A stretch of DNA of 64,000 nt from Methylobacterium sp. WSM2598. Lineage in GTDB: Bacteria > Pseudomonadota > Alphaproteobacteria > Rhizobiales > Beijerinckiaceae. The notes beneath the pieces are model-generated. The model saw nothing but the letters and a program-made list of their open reading frames with translations. It was not told the origin of the DNA and searched no databases. Made by a program: the position numbers and the translations under genes. The stretch is taken from contig NZ_KB900609.1 of NCBI RefSeq assembly GCF_000379105.1, forward strand, positions 5,158,438-5,222,437, in the 5' to 3' direction. Positions 35,017 through 44,112 of this stretch are shown here, piece by piece; position 1 is the stretch's first letter; each line of letters starts with the position of its first letter.

Positions 35017-36623
35017 TCAGGCCCGGGTGCGGGCCGCGAGACCGACCAGCGCCCCGGCGAGGCGCTCCGGCCCCGCCACGGCGACGCAGCGCCCGGGCGT
35101 GAAGGCCCGCACCAGCGCCGGGGGCGGCGCCGGCGCCAGCGCGAGGGCGAAGGCGCCGACGCCGCGCGCCGCGAGCGCCCGGCAGGCCATCCGCGCATCC
35201 TCGCCGAGGATGCGCGGATGGCCGGATCGTGCACGTCGATGTCGGAGGGCTCGCCGTCGGTGAGCAGGATCACCGCCCCGCGTCCCGGCGGCAGGCTGCG
35301 GCCGGCATGGCGCAGGGCCGCGCCGAGCCGGGTCGATCCGGCGGGCGCGAGCCCGGCGAGGCGCGGCCAGGCGGCGGCGGGCGGCTCGTCCCAGCGCTTG
35401 ATCCAGGCCACCCGCACGTCGTGGCGCCCCGCCGAGCGGAAGGCCTGGATCGCCACCGGCCCGCCCGACGCGGCGAGCGCCCCGAGCAGGGCCGCGGCCG
35501 CGCCCCGGGCCGCGTCGATCACCCGCCCGCCCCGGGGCAGCGGGTCCCCCATCGAGCGCGAGGCGTCGACCACCAGGAGCAGCGGCACGCCCTCGGCCCG
35601 GCGCAGGACGCGGGAATAGACCCGCGGATCGGGCGCCCGGCCGGCCCGCAAGTCGGCGAGCGCGTCGGTCGCCGCCGCGAGGTCGAGCTCGTCGCCGTCG
35701 ATCCGGCGCCGCATCCGCCGCGGCCGGCGCGGGCGCATCGCCGCCAGGGCCGCGGCGAGGCGCGGCTCGGACGGCGTCGGGCGGCCGAGGGCCGGCGCGG
35801 CCGGCTCCTCCCGCAGGCTGACCCAGCCCGGCCGGGCGCGGCGGATGCGGCGGTCCCATTCGGGATAGCGCCAGACCCGGCCGCCCGGCCGCGGCGGCAG
35901 GGCGTCGGCGGCGGGCGCGTCGGCCCCGTCGCCCGGCCCCGGCTCCCGCTCCGGGCGGGCGGCGGCCTCGATCTCCCGCCGCTCCCACATTCCCGCGTGG
36001 TCGTCCCGGTAGGCGGGCTCGCTCCACCCCGCCCGCGGGCCGAAGGGGAGCCGCATCTGGCCGAGGTCGTTGCCGAGCCGGTCGCCGAGGCGGCGGCTGA
36101 GGCCGGGATCGGCCCAGGCCCGGGGATCCGCGTAGAACAGGGCCCGGCCCCGCGCCACGAAGGCGTCGGGATCGGGGTGGTCCGGATCGAGGAGGGCCCG
36201 GGCAAGGCGCGCCATCAGCCCGGCCGCCGTGCCGGCCTCCTCCGCCGCGCCCGCGTGGAAGGGGCGCCAGAGACGGACCAGCCCCGGCCGCTCGCGCAGG
36301 GCCAGGGCCTCGACCCGCGCATCCTCGATCAGCGAGACGAGGGCGATCTGGGTCGGGCGCAGCCGGCCGACCGGGAAGCGCCCGCCCCCGAAGGCGAGGT
36401 GGGCGCCGAGATGGGCGAGGCTCGCCTCCGCGAGCCGGTCGTCGCGGGCCGCCGCGGGCGCGGCGCCGTGCGGCAGGCGCAGGGCCGCCTCGTCGAAGGT
36501 CGGGCGCTGGGGCGGCGCGTCGGGGGCCGGGGCGGGCAGGGACAGGATCGGGTGGCCGCGCCCCCAGAGCGCCCGCAGCAGGGCGGCGCGGCGGCGCTCC
36601 CCCGCCGGGGCGGCCGCCGTCAC
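35017..36623 (-). pseudogene. vWA-domain protein (CbbO/NorD-like), frameshifted
   Basis: Starts at GTG 36623, overlapping the AAA+ gene stop (GTGA). About 530 codons. C-terminal von Willebrand A domain with MIDAS LLLVVDASRSMGD and ILLTDGEPSDIDVHDP; this frame then leaves the family pattern exactly at a 39-bp palindrome (35185-35223). The expected continuation (ILGEDARMACRALAARGVGAF, then FTPGRCVAVAGPERL) is in another frame to the stop at 35017. An 8-base insertion completing the palindrome explains the shift. Family role: metal-dependent partner of MoxR/CbbQ ATPases that activates enzymes, here probably an amidase. Confidence 0.85.
35185..35223. repeat. 39-bp perfect palindrome inside the vWA gene
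   Basis: 19-bp arms GGCCATCCGCGCATCCTCG and its exact complement around a single central C. The inner 15 bp of each arm fit the reading frame of vWA relatives; the outer part of the arm nearer the MIDAS-coding side looks like an 8-base addition that broke the frame. Confidence 0.9.
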
Positions 36624-37417
36624 GGCACCTGCGCGGCGATGCAGGAGGCGAGCGCGTCCCGCAGGGCCGGGTCGTCCGTGAGGGGCGTGGCGACCGCGAG
36701 CGCGCAGGCGGGCGCGAAGCCGATCCCGCCCGCGATCAGCCGCCCGGCATGGATCAGCATCCGGGTCGAGGCGCCCTCCGCCAGACCCTCGGCGACCAGC
36801 GCCCGCGAGGCCGCGCCGACCCGCACGAGGCGCTCCGCCACGGCCGGGCCGATCCCGGCCTCGCGCCCGACGATCTCGGCCTCGACGGGGGCCTCCGGAT
36901 ACGCGAAGGCGAGGGCGCCGAAGCGCTGCTTGGTGGATTCCTTGAGGTCCTTCTGCGCCGCCTGGTAGCCCGGATTGTAGGAGAGGCAGAGCAGGAAGTC
37001 GGGGTGGGCCGGCACCACCTCGCCGCTGCGCTCCAGCGGCAGGATGCGCCGCGCATCCGCCAGCGGGTGGATGGCCACGATCGTGTCCGCCCGGGCCTCC
37101 ACCACCTCGTCGAGGTAGCAGATCGCGCCCTGGCGCACCGCGCGGGTGAGCGGCCCGTCGTGCCAGACCGTGCCCCCGGCCTCCAGGAGCCAGCGGCCGA
37201 CGAGGTCGGCGGCGCACATGTCCTCGTGGCACGCGACGGTGACGAGGGGCCGCCCGAGGCGCCAGGCCATGTGCTCCAGGAAGCGGGTCTTGCCGCACCC
37301 GGTCGGGCCCTTGAGGATCATCGGCAGCCGCGCCGCGTAGGCGGCCTCGAACAGCGCGACCTCGTCGCCGACCGGGCGGTAATAGGGCTCGCTGCGCAGG
37401 AGGGGATCGGTGAGCAA
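36620..37417 (-). CDS. MoxR-class AAA+ ATPase (CbbQ/NorQ type)
   Basis: 265 aa. Walker A GPTGCGKTRFLEHMAWRLG, Walker B CYLDEVVEA, sensor LCLSYNPGYQ, and the CbbQ C-terminal domain. Such ATPases work with a vWA protein (next gene) to remodel and activate enzymes such as Rubisco or NO reductase. Here it is in an amidase operon; an AAA ATPase (AmiB) also follows amiE in Pseudomonas, so amidase maturation is the best guess. Confidence 0.88.
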   Translation of the reverse strand: MLTDPLLRSEPYYRPVGDEVALFEAAYAARLPMILKGPTGCGKTRFLEHMAWRLGRPLVTVACHEDMCAADLVGRWLLEAGGTVWHDGPLTRAVRQGAICYLDEVVEARADTIVAIHPLADARRILPLERSGEVVPAHPDFLLCLSYNPGYQAAQKDLKESTKQRFGALAFAYPEAPVEAEIVGREAGIGPAVAERLVRVGAASRALVAEGLAEGASTRMLIHAGRLIAGGIGFAPACALAVATPLTDDPALRDALASCIAAQVP

Positions 37418-37468
37418 GGACGGGCCCGTGCGGGAGGAGGGGGGAGAGGACCGGGGCGCCCCGGCGCC

Positions 37469-38515
37469 TCAGCGGTGCGGCGCCTCGCCCTCGCCCACGA
37501 GCGGGATCCCCTCGATCGGGCATTCGGGCGTGCCGACGCTCGCCCGGGTGATCGCCCGCACGGCGTCCCGGGTGGCGTCCGGATCCTCGATCCAGCGCCG
37601 GTAGAAGTCGTAGGGGCAGGCCGCCATCCCGTGCCGCGCCTCGCCGGAATTGATCATCCCGGTGTAGCCCCGGTGCAGCAGCTTGAAGAGGTGGTTCTCC
37701 GACTGCCAGTTGGCGCGCGCGTCGCGGATCAGGAACTTCGACAGGGCCGCGTACTGGATGCCGTTCTCCTCCTCGCCGCACTCGCCCAGGGTCCGCCCGT
37801 CGAAGCCGACCAGGGCCGAGTGGCCGAAATAGGTGTAGACCCCGTCGAAGCCCGAGGCGTTCGCCACCGCCACGTAGACGTTGTTGGCGAAGGCCATCGC
37901 CTTCGACATCAGGATCTGCTGCTCCTTGGCAGGGTACATGTAGCCCTGGCAGCGGATGATCAGCTCCGCCCCGCGCATCGCGCAGTCGCGCCAGATCTCC
38001 GGGTAGTTGCCGTCGTCGCAGATGATCAGGCTGACCTTCAGCCCCTTCGGCCCCTCCGAGACGGAGGTGCAGTGGCCCGGGTACCAGCCCTCGATCGGCA
38101 CCCAGGGCATGATCTTGCGGTACTTCTGGACGATCTCGCCCCGGTTGTTCATCAGGATGAGGGTGTTGTAGGGCGCCTTGTGCGGGTGCTCCTCGTGGCG
38201 CTCGCCGGTGAGCGAGAACACGCCCCAGACCTTCGCCTTGCGGCAGGCCTCGGCGAAGATCGCGGTCTCCTCGCCGGGAATGCACGACGCGGTCTCGTAC
38301 ATCTCGGCGGCGTCGTACATGATCCCGTGCGTCGAGTATTCCGGGAACACGATCAGGTCCAGGCCTGGCAGGCCGGCCTTCACGCCCACCACCATGTCGG
38401 CGATCTTGCGGCAATTCTCCAGGACCTCGGCCTTGGTGTGCAGCCGCGGCATCTTGTAGTTGACGACCGCGACGCCGACGCTGTCGTGGCTGCTGGAAAT
38501 GTCCCCGTGATGCAT
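37469..38515 (-). CDS. amiE: Aliphatic amidase
   Basis: 348 aa nitrilase-fold enzyme hydrolysing short aliphatic amides to acid and ammonia in the cytosol. The catalytic triad matches Pseudomonas AmiE numbering: Glu59 (VFPEYST), Lys134 (KYRKIMP) and Cys166 (IICDDGNYPE). Start MHHGDISSSHDSVGVAVV. Length favours AmiE over the shorter formamidase AmiF. It lies between fmdB and the AAA+ ATPase gene in the amide operon. Confidence 0.95.
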   Translation of the reverse strand: MHHGDISSSHDSVGVAVVNYKMPRLHTKAEVLENCRKIADMVVGVKAGLPGLDLIVFPEYSTHGIMYDAAEMYETASCIPGEETAIFAEACRKAKVWGVFSLTGERHEEHPHKAPYNTLILMNNRGEIVQKYRKIMPWVPIEGWYPGHCTSVSEGPKGLKVSLIICDDGNYPEIWRDCAMRGAELIIRCQGYMYPAKEQQILMSKAMAFANNVYVAVANASGFDGVYTYFGHSALVGFDGRTLGECGEEENGIQYAALSKFLIRDARANWQSENHLFKLLHRGYTGMINSGEARHGMAACPYDFYRRWIEDPDATRDAVRAITRASVGTPECPIEGIPLVGEGEAPHR

Positions 38516-38593
38516 GGCGTGTCTCCCGATCGAACGCGCGTGCGGACGAGGCGCGGCCCCTTCCCGGGCGGGAGAGGGGCCGCGCCCGGATCG

Positions 38594-38974
38594 TCAGTGG
38601 CTGATCATCCACGGCCGTGCGGCCGGGAAGCTCTTGGCCGGGCTGCCGTTGGCCGAGCCGCTCTTGGCCGAGCCGCTCTTGGCCGAGCCGCTCTTGGCTA
38701 GGCCGCTCTTGGCCGAGCCGCCGGCCGCCTTCCCGGGCGCGCAGCAGCCGCAGCCGGCGCCGTGGCTGCGCCGGGGGGCGTGGCGGCTGCGCTCGTTGGC
38801 GGCGTGCGCCGCCCTCACCCCCGCCTCCATGCCGGACAGCCGCGGCGCCGTCAGGAAGGCCCGCTCGCACGATTGCCCGCAATCCGGGCAATCGTGCGGG
38901 TCGCGGAACTGCGCCATCGGCCGCAGCACCGTGAAGGGGCCGCAGCTCTCGCAGGAATAGTCGTAGACCGGCAT
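38594..38974 (-). CDS. fmdB: FmdB-type zinc ribbon protein
   Basis: 126 aa. The N-terminal zinc ribbon MPVYDYSCESCGPF ... DCPDCGQSCER (CxxC pairs at about 8-11 and 29-32) is the FmdB domain, proposed to regulate or assist formamidase. The rest is a linker with a CGCC motif and then a five-unit SAKSG-type repeat. It starts one base after the fmdA stop. Confidence 0.9.
   Translation of the reverse strand: MPVYDYSCESCGPFTVLRPMAQFRDPHDCPDCGQSCERAFLTAPRLSGMEAGVRAAHAANERSRHAPRRSHGAGCGCCAPGKAAGGSAKSGLAKSGSAKSGSAKSGSANGSPAKSFPAARPWMISH
38646..38720. repeat. 15-bp in-frame minisatellite in fmdB (5 units)
   Basis: Units of CTCTTGGCCGAGCCG, one degenerate at each side, encoding GSAKS pentapeptides in the C-terminal tail of FmdB. 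Confidence 0.9.
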
Positions 38975-38975
38975 C

Positions 38976-40205
38976 TCACGTGTCCGGCGAGAGCGGCATC
39001 TGGACCGAGCCGTCGAGGAACTTCTGGGGCCCGGCCGCGCTCGGATTGATGTCGAACTCGAAGATGCCGGTCGGCAGCCAGAGGGTGGCGCAGGCGTTCG
39101 GCACGTCGACGACGCCCGAGACGTGGCCCTGCACCGGCGCCGTGCCGAGGATCGAGTAGGCCTGCGCCCCCGAATAGCCGAACTTCTTCAGGTACTCGAT
39201 CGCGTTGAGGCAGGCCTGCCGGTACGCGACGGTCACGTCGAGGTAGTGCTGGCCGCCGCTCTCGTCGACCGAGATGCCCTCGAAGATCAGGTAGTCGTCG
39301 TAGCGCGGGGTGATCGGCGAGGGCTTGAAGATCGGGTTCTTGATCCCGTACTTGGCCATGCCGTCCTTGATGACGTCGACCCGGAGGTGAACCCAGCCCG
39401 CCATCTCGATGGCGCCGCAGAAGGTGATCTCGCCGTCGCCCTGGCTGAAGTGGAGGTCGCCCATCGAGAGGCCGCCCCCGGGGACGTAGACCGGGAAGTA
39501 GACCTTCGAGCCGCGCGACAGGTCCTTGATGTCGCAATTGCCGCCGTGCTCGCGGGGCGGGACGGTGCGGGCGCCCTCGGCCGCCGCCTTGTCCTTCGCC
39601 TCGCCCTTGAGCCGGCCCATGTGGGCGGTCGGGCCGAAGGGCGGGTTGGCGAGGCCCGGCACCCGGGTCGGGTTGGTGGCGATCAGCGCGGTCTCGCGCG
39701 CGTTCCAGGTCGCGAGCAGCTTCGGGTCGGGCAGGCAGCCGATCAGGCCGGGATGGATCAGGCCCGGGAAGCGCACGCCCGGCACGTGGCGCGACCTGGT
39801 GAACAGGCCCTCGATGTCCCAGATCGACTTCTGGGCCAGCGGGAAGTGGTCGGTGAGGAAGCCGCCGCCGTTCTTCTTGGAGAAGAAGCCGTTGAAGCCC
39901 CACAGCGAATCCGGCTTGGCGCCGATGTCGAGCAGGTCGACGACCAGGAGGTCGCCCGGCTCCGCCCCCTCGACGCCGACCGGGCCGGACAGGAAGTGCA
40001 CGATCGACAGGTCGATGTCGCGCACGTCGTCGGCCGAATCGTCGTTCTTGATGAAGCCGCCGGTCCAGTCATAGGTCTCGATGATGAAGTCGTCGCCCGG
40101 CTTCACCATGGCGACCATCGGGATGTCCGGGTGCCAGCGGTTGTGCACCATGTCGTTTTCGTAGGGCGACTGGGTGAGATCGACCTTGATCAGGGTCTCG
40201 GGCAT
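38976..40205 (-). CDS. fmdA: Formamidase (acetamidase/formamidase family)
   Basis: 409 aa, close to Methylophilus FmdA. Converts formamide to formate and ammonia. Recognisable: MPETLIKVDLTQSPYENDMVHNRWHPDIPMVA (in part), GDLLVVDLLDIGA, FPGLIHPGLIGCLPD, HGGNCDIKDLSRGSKVYFPVYV, LHFSQGDGEITFCGAIE. Metal-dependent cytosolic enzyme. It lies 158 bases after urtE, upstream of fmdB and amiE, like the Methylophilus fmd cluster where FmdDEF import short amides. Confidence 0.95.
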   Translation of the reverse strand: MPETLIKVDLTQSPYENDMVHNRWHPDIPMVAMVKPGDDFIIETYDWTGGFIKNDDSADDVRDIDLSIVHFLSGPVGVEGAEPGDLLVVDLLDIGAKPDSLWGFNGFFSKKNGGGFLTDHFPLAQKSIWDIEGLFTRSRHVPGVRFPGLIHPGLIGCLPDPKLLATWNARETALIATNPTRVPGLANPPFGPTAHMGRLKGEAKDKAAAEGARTVPPREHGGNCDIKDLSRGSKVYFPVYVPGGGLSMGDLHFSQGDGEITFCGAIEMAGWVHLRVDVIKDGMAKYGIKNPIFKPSPITPRYDDYLIFEGISVDESGGQHYLDVTVAYRQACLNAIEYLKKFGYSGAQAYSILGTAPVQGHVSGVVDVPNACATLWLPTGIFEFDINPSAAGPQKFLDGSVQMPLSPDT

Positions 40206-40362
40206 TTCCTGCGAGGCTCCTCAGTGGGGTTGGATCGAGGGCAGGCGCTCTCCCTCCGGCGCCGGGTTCGCCCCGGGCCGGCCCGTCCTGCCGTCTCTCG
40301 GTCATCCGGCCGGGGCCGGATCCTTGCGCCGGCCCGGGGCCGTGCGTGCCGCCGGGCCTCCG

Positions 40363-41121
40363 TCAGACGGAGAGGAAGCGGGCGACCTTGGCCTCATCGA
40401 CGTCGGCGCGCCGGTCCTCATGCACGATCGCGCCGTTCTCGATCACCAGCACCCGGTCGGCGACGTCGAGGGCGAAGCTGAGCACCTGCTCGGAGACGAC
40501 GATCGCGAGGCCGCGCTCGTCGCGGATGCGCTTCAGCGTCCGGCCCATCTCGCGGATGATCGAGGGCTGGATGCCCTCGGTCGGCTCGTCGAGCAGCAGC
40601 ACCTTCGGCCGGCTCGCCAGCGCCCGCGCGATGGCGAGCTGCTGCTGCTGGCCGCCCGAGAGGTTGCCGCCGCGCCGGCCCTTCATCTCCAGCAGCACCG
40701 GGAACATCTCGTAGAGGTCGCCCGGGACCCGGCTGCTGCCGGTCACGGTGAGCCCGGTCTCGATGTTCTCCTGCACGGTCATGGCCGAGAAGATCATGCG
40801 CCCCTGCGGCACGTAGGCGAGGCCGGCGGCGACCCGCTGGAAGGTCTTGAGGGCGGTGACGTCGCGCTCCCCGATCCGGATCGTGCCCGATCGCGCCGGC
40901 AGGATGCCCATCAGGGTCTTCATGAAGCTGGTCTTGCCCATGCCGTTGCGGCCCATGAGCGCGACGATCTCGCCCGGCGCGACCGCGAGGTCGATGCCGT
41001 GCAGCACCTCGCTCTGGCCGTAGGCCGCGTGCAGGCCGGTCACCGCGAGGAGGGGGGCCGGGCCGACCTGCGGGCCGGCCGGCGGCGCGGCGGGCGGGGT
41101 GGCGATGGCGGTCTCAAGCAT
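40363..41121 (-). CDS. urtE: Urea/amide ABC transporter ATPase UrtE
   Basis: 252 aa LivF-type ATPase. Walker A ALMGRNGMGKTSFMKTL, Q-loop PQGRMIF, signature GGNLSGGQQQQLAIARALA, Walker B VLLLDEPTEGIQPSII. Length and these motifs match UrtE, the second ATPase of the urea system. The last gene of the transporter run. Confidence 0.93.
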   Translation of the reverse strand: MLETAIATPPAAPPAGPQVGPAPLLAVTGLHAAYGQSEVLHGIDLAVAPGEIVALMGRNGMGKTSFMKTLMGILPARSGTIRIGERDVTALKTFQRVAAGLAYVPQGRMIFSAMTVQENIETGLTVTGSSRVPGDLYEMFPVLLEMKGRRGGNLSGGQQQQLAIARALASRPKVLLLDEPTEGIQPSIIREMGRTLKRIRDERGLAIVVSEQVLSFALDVADRVLVIENGAIVHEDRRADVDEAKVARFLSV

Positions 41122-41133
41122 GCGCGGCCTCCC

Positions 41134-41904
41134 TCAATGCCCGAGATAGACTTCGACCACCTTGGGGTCGTTCTTCACCCGCTCCATCGAGCCCTCGGAC
41201 AGGACCCGGCCCTGGTGCAGCACGGTGACCCGGTAGGCGATGTCCTCGACGAACTTCATGTCGTGCTCGATCACCAGCACCGACCGGCCCTTGATGATCT
41301 GGTGCAGCAAGTCCGCGGTCTTCTTGCGCTCGGCGACGCTCATGCCGGCGACCGGTTCATCGAGCATCAGCAGCTCCGGGTCCTGGATCAGCAGCATGCC
41401 GATCTCCAGCCACTGCTTCTGGCCGTGGCTGAGGTATTCCGCGCGGGCGTCGAGGTGATCCTTGAGGAAGATCATCTCGGCGATCTCGTGGACGCGGTCG
41501 CGCACCGCGGCGTCGCGCTTGAAGGTCAGCGCTCCGAACACCGTGCGGCCGCGCGGATAGGAGATCTCCAGGTTCTCGAACACCGTGAGGTCGTCGTAGA
41601 TCGAGGGCGTCTGGAACTTGCGGCCGACGCCGGCCAGCACGATCGCGCTCTCCGACATGCGGGTGAGTTCCTGGCCGCGATACTTGATCGAGCCGGAGGT
41701 CGCCTTGGTGCGCCCGCAGATCAGGTCGAGGACGGTGGTCTTGCCGGCCCCGTTCGGGCCGATGATCACCCGGATCTCGTTCGGGTCGACGTAGAACGAG
41801 ACGTCGTTGACCGCCTTGAACCCGTCGAAGGAGACGGTGAGGGCCTCGACCGCGAGGAGGAAATCCTGCTGGCCGGGGGCGGCGGGGACGTGAGCGGCGT
41901 TCAT
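41134..41904 (-). CDS. urtD: Urea/amide ABC transporter ATPase UrtD
   Basis: 256 aa LivG-type ATPase. Walker A IGPNGAGKTTVLDLICG, signature LSHGQKQWLEIGMLL (the LSHGQ form is typical of UrtD), Walker B LLMLDEPVAGM. The start ATG at 41904 has AGGAG nine bases upstream. 11 bases after urtC. Confidence 0.94.
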   Translation of the reverse strand: MNAAHVPAAPGQQDFLLAVEALTVSFDGFKAVNDVSFYVDPNEIRVIIGPNGAGKTTVLDLICGRTKATSGSIKYRGQELTRMSESAIVLAGVGRKFQTPSIYDDLTVFENLEISYPRGRTVFGALTFKRDAAVRDRVHEIAEMIFLKDHLDARAEYLSHGQKQWLEIGMLLIQDPELLMLDEPVAGMSVAERKKTADLLHQIIKGRSVLVIEHDMKFVEDIAYRVTVLHQGRVLSEGSMERVKNDPKVVEVYLGH

Positions 41905-41915
41905 CCTGCGATCTC

Positions 41916-43070
41916 CTATTCGGCCGGGGCGCCGTGCGGCAGCGCGGCCGGGAGGACGGGGGCGCCGGGTTTGGCGGGATGGGGTTTGGCGGAGAGGCGC
42001 GGCGCGACGAACTGGCGCCAGATCCCGGCGAGCCCGTTCGGGAAGGCCAGCACCACCCCGATGAACAGCGCGCCGAGGCCGAACAGCCAGAGTTCGGGAA
42101 AGCTCTCCGAGAAGCTGGTCTTGGCCCAGTTGACGAGCAGCGTGCCGTAGACGGCGCCGAACAGCGACAGGCGCCCGCCGACCGCGGTGTAGATCACCAT
42201 CTCGATCGACGGCACGATGCCGACGAAGGACGGCGACATGAAGCCGACCTGCAGGGTGAACATCGCCCCGCCGATCGCCGCGAAGGCCGCCGCGAGGCAG
42301 AAGGCGAAGATCTTGAAGCTCGCCACCGAGTAGCCCGAGAAGCGGACCCGGTCCTCCTTGTCGCGCATGGCGACCAGGATGCGGCCGAGCTTCGAGCGCT
42401 TGACGTATTGCGCGGCCAGGATGCAGGCGATCAGGAGCCCGCCGTTGACGAAGTAGAGCACGCTCTTGGCGTGGTCGGTGCGGATGTCCCAGCCGTGGAG
42501 CGTGCGCAGGTCGGTGATGCCGTTGATGCCGCCCGTGTAGCCCTGCTGGCCGACGATCAGGATGGTGAGGATCGCGGCGATCGCCTGGGTGATGATCGCG
42601 AAGTAGGTGCCGCCGACCCGCCGCTTGAACATCGCCGCGCTGATGACGAGGGCGAACAGGGTCGGCACCGCCACCACGGCGAGCAGCGTGAGCGGCAGGG
42701 AGTGGAACGGCTTCCAGAACCAGGGCAGGGCCGTGACCTGGTTCCAGTCCATGAAGTCGGGGATGCCCGGCGTCGACTGGATCTTGGTGTTCTCGACCGA
42801 GGAGGCTTCGAGCTTCAGGTACATGGCGATGCAGTAGCCGCCGAGCCCGAAGAACACCCCTTGGCCGAGGGACAGGATGCCGCAATAGCCCCAGCAGATG
42901 ACGAGGCCGAGCGCGACGAAGGCGTAGGTGAGGTACTTGCCGACGAGGTTGAGCCGGAAGATGTCGAGGGCGAGCGGCAGCACCACCAGGATCAGGGCGG
43001 CGAGGACGGCGAGGCTCGCCCACTCCATCGGCTTCATGAAGGCGTTGTCGTTGAGGGTCGGGGATGTCAT
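41916..43070 (-). CDS. urtC: Urea/amide ABC transporter permease UrtC
   Basis: 384 aa LivM-type permease with about ten membrane helices. GYCGILSLGQGVFFGLGGYC and GGTYFAIITQAIAAILTIL are typical; C-terminal IVPSIEMVIYTAVGGRLSLFGAVYG. ATG at 43070. A short Pro/Ala tail ends the protein. Confidence 0.93.
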   Translation of the reverse strand: MTSPTLNDNAFMKPMEWASLAVLAALILVVLPLALDIFRLNLVGKYLTYAFVALGLVICWGYCGILSLGQGVFFGLGGYCIAMYLKLEASSVENTKIQSTPGIPDFMDWNQVTALPWFWKPFHSLPLTLLAVVAVPTLFALVISAAMFKRRVGGTYFAIITQAIAAILTILIVGQQGYTGGINGITDLRTLHGWDIRTDHAKSVLYFVNGGLLIACILAAQYVKRSKLGRILVAMRDKEDRVRFSGYSVASFKIFAFCLAAAFAAIGGAMFTLQVGFMSPSFVGIVPSIEMVIYTAVGGRLSLFGAVYGTLLVNWAKTSFSESFPELWLFGLGALFIGVVLAFPNGLAGIWRQFVAPRLSAKPHPAKPGAPVLPAALPHGAPAE

Positions 43071-43084
43071 GTCGTCGGGACTCC

Positions 43085-44011
43085 TCAGCGCCGGACCTTG
43101 AGGGTGAACAGCCCCTGCGGCCGCATCATCAGGATCGCCACGACGCCGAGCAGCGTGAGGACCTTGGCGGTCGAGCCGGAGAGGAAGAATTCGAGGGTCG
43201 ACTGGGTCTGCGAGATCGAGAAGGCCGACGCGATGGTGCCGGCGAGGCTGGCGGCGCCCCCGAAGACCACGATCAGGAAGGTGTCGACGATGTAGAGCTG
43301 GCCGGAGGTCGGCCCCGTCGAGCCGATCATCGTGAAGGCCGCGCCCGCGATGCCGGCGATGCCGCAGCCGAGGCCGAAGGTGAGGCGGTCGACCTTGTCG
43401 GTGTCGATGCCGACCGCGCCCGCCATGACGCGGTTCTGCATCACCGCGCGCACCCGCTTGCCGTAGCCGGAGCGGAACAGCAGCAGCGCCACCGCGAGCG
43501 TGATCAGGGCGGTGACGCCCATCACGACCATGCCGTTGATCTGGATCTCGATGGTCTCGGTCGCCTGGACCGAGCCCATCATCCAGGAGGGCAGCTCCAC
43601 GCCGACCTCGCGGGCGCCGAAGATCGAGCGGTAGGCCTGCTGCAGGATCAGCGACAGGCCCCAGGTGGCCAGCAGCGTGTCGAGCGGGCGCTTGTAGAGG
43701 TGCCGGATCAGCGCCCACTCGACCAGCATCCCGAGCGCCCCGGAGGCCAGGAAGGCCAGCCCCATCGCCACGAAGAACGAGACCGGGAACAGGCTCGGCA
43801 GGTGCGACTGGAAGACATTCGAGCACAAATAGGTCATGTAGGCGCCCAGGATCATGAATTCCCCGTGCGCCATGTTGATCACGCCCATCTGCCCGAAGAT
43901 GATGGCGAGGCCGAGGGCCATCAGGACGTAGACCGAGAACAGGATGAGGCCGGCGAAGCCCTGCATCGCGAAGATCGAGCCGAGATCGCCGAGCGAGTAG
44001 TCACCGAACAT
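43085..44011 (-). CDS. urtB: Urea/amide ABC transporter permease UrtB
   Basis: 308 aa LivH-type permease: ALGLAIIFGQMGVINMAHGEFMILGAY, ATWGLSLILQQAYRSIFG, VRAVMQNRVMAGAVGIDTDKVDRLTFGLG. It lacks the long N-terminal extension seen in some UrtB proteins, resembling FmdE/short UrtB. ATG at 44011; 102 bases after urtA. Confidence 0.93.
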   Translation of the reverse strand: MFGDYSLGDLGSIFAMQGFAGLILFSVYVLMALGLAIIFGQMGVINMAHGEFMILGAYMTYLCSNVFQSHLPSLFPVSFFVAMGLAFLASGALGMLVEWALIRHLYKRPLDTLLATWGLSLILQQAYRSIFGAREVGVELPSWMMGSVQATETIEIQINGMVVMGVTALITLAVALLLFRSGYGKRVRAVMQNRVMAGAVGIDTDKVDRLTFGLGCGIAGIAGAAFTMIGSTGPTSGQLYIVDTFLIVVFGGAASLAGTIASAFSISQTQSTLEFFLSGSTAKVLTLLGVVAILMMRPQGLFTLKVRR

Positions 44012-44112
44012 GGGCGGGCTCCGGGACGGAGGGGGGCGCTGGGGGAGGGCGCGGGCGGCGCGGCCCCCCGCTCCGGGGCTGGAGGAGGGGGCTCGCGGGG
44101 CGGGCGGCGCGC

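Noticed and set aside
34950..38891. 1313-residue minus-strand open frame
   Set aside because: Only the vWA part is conserved; upstream it is antiphase to the AAA+ and amiE genes.
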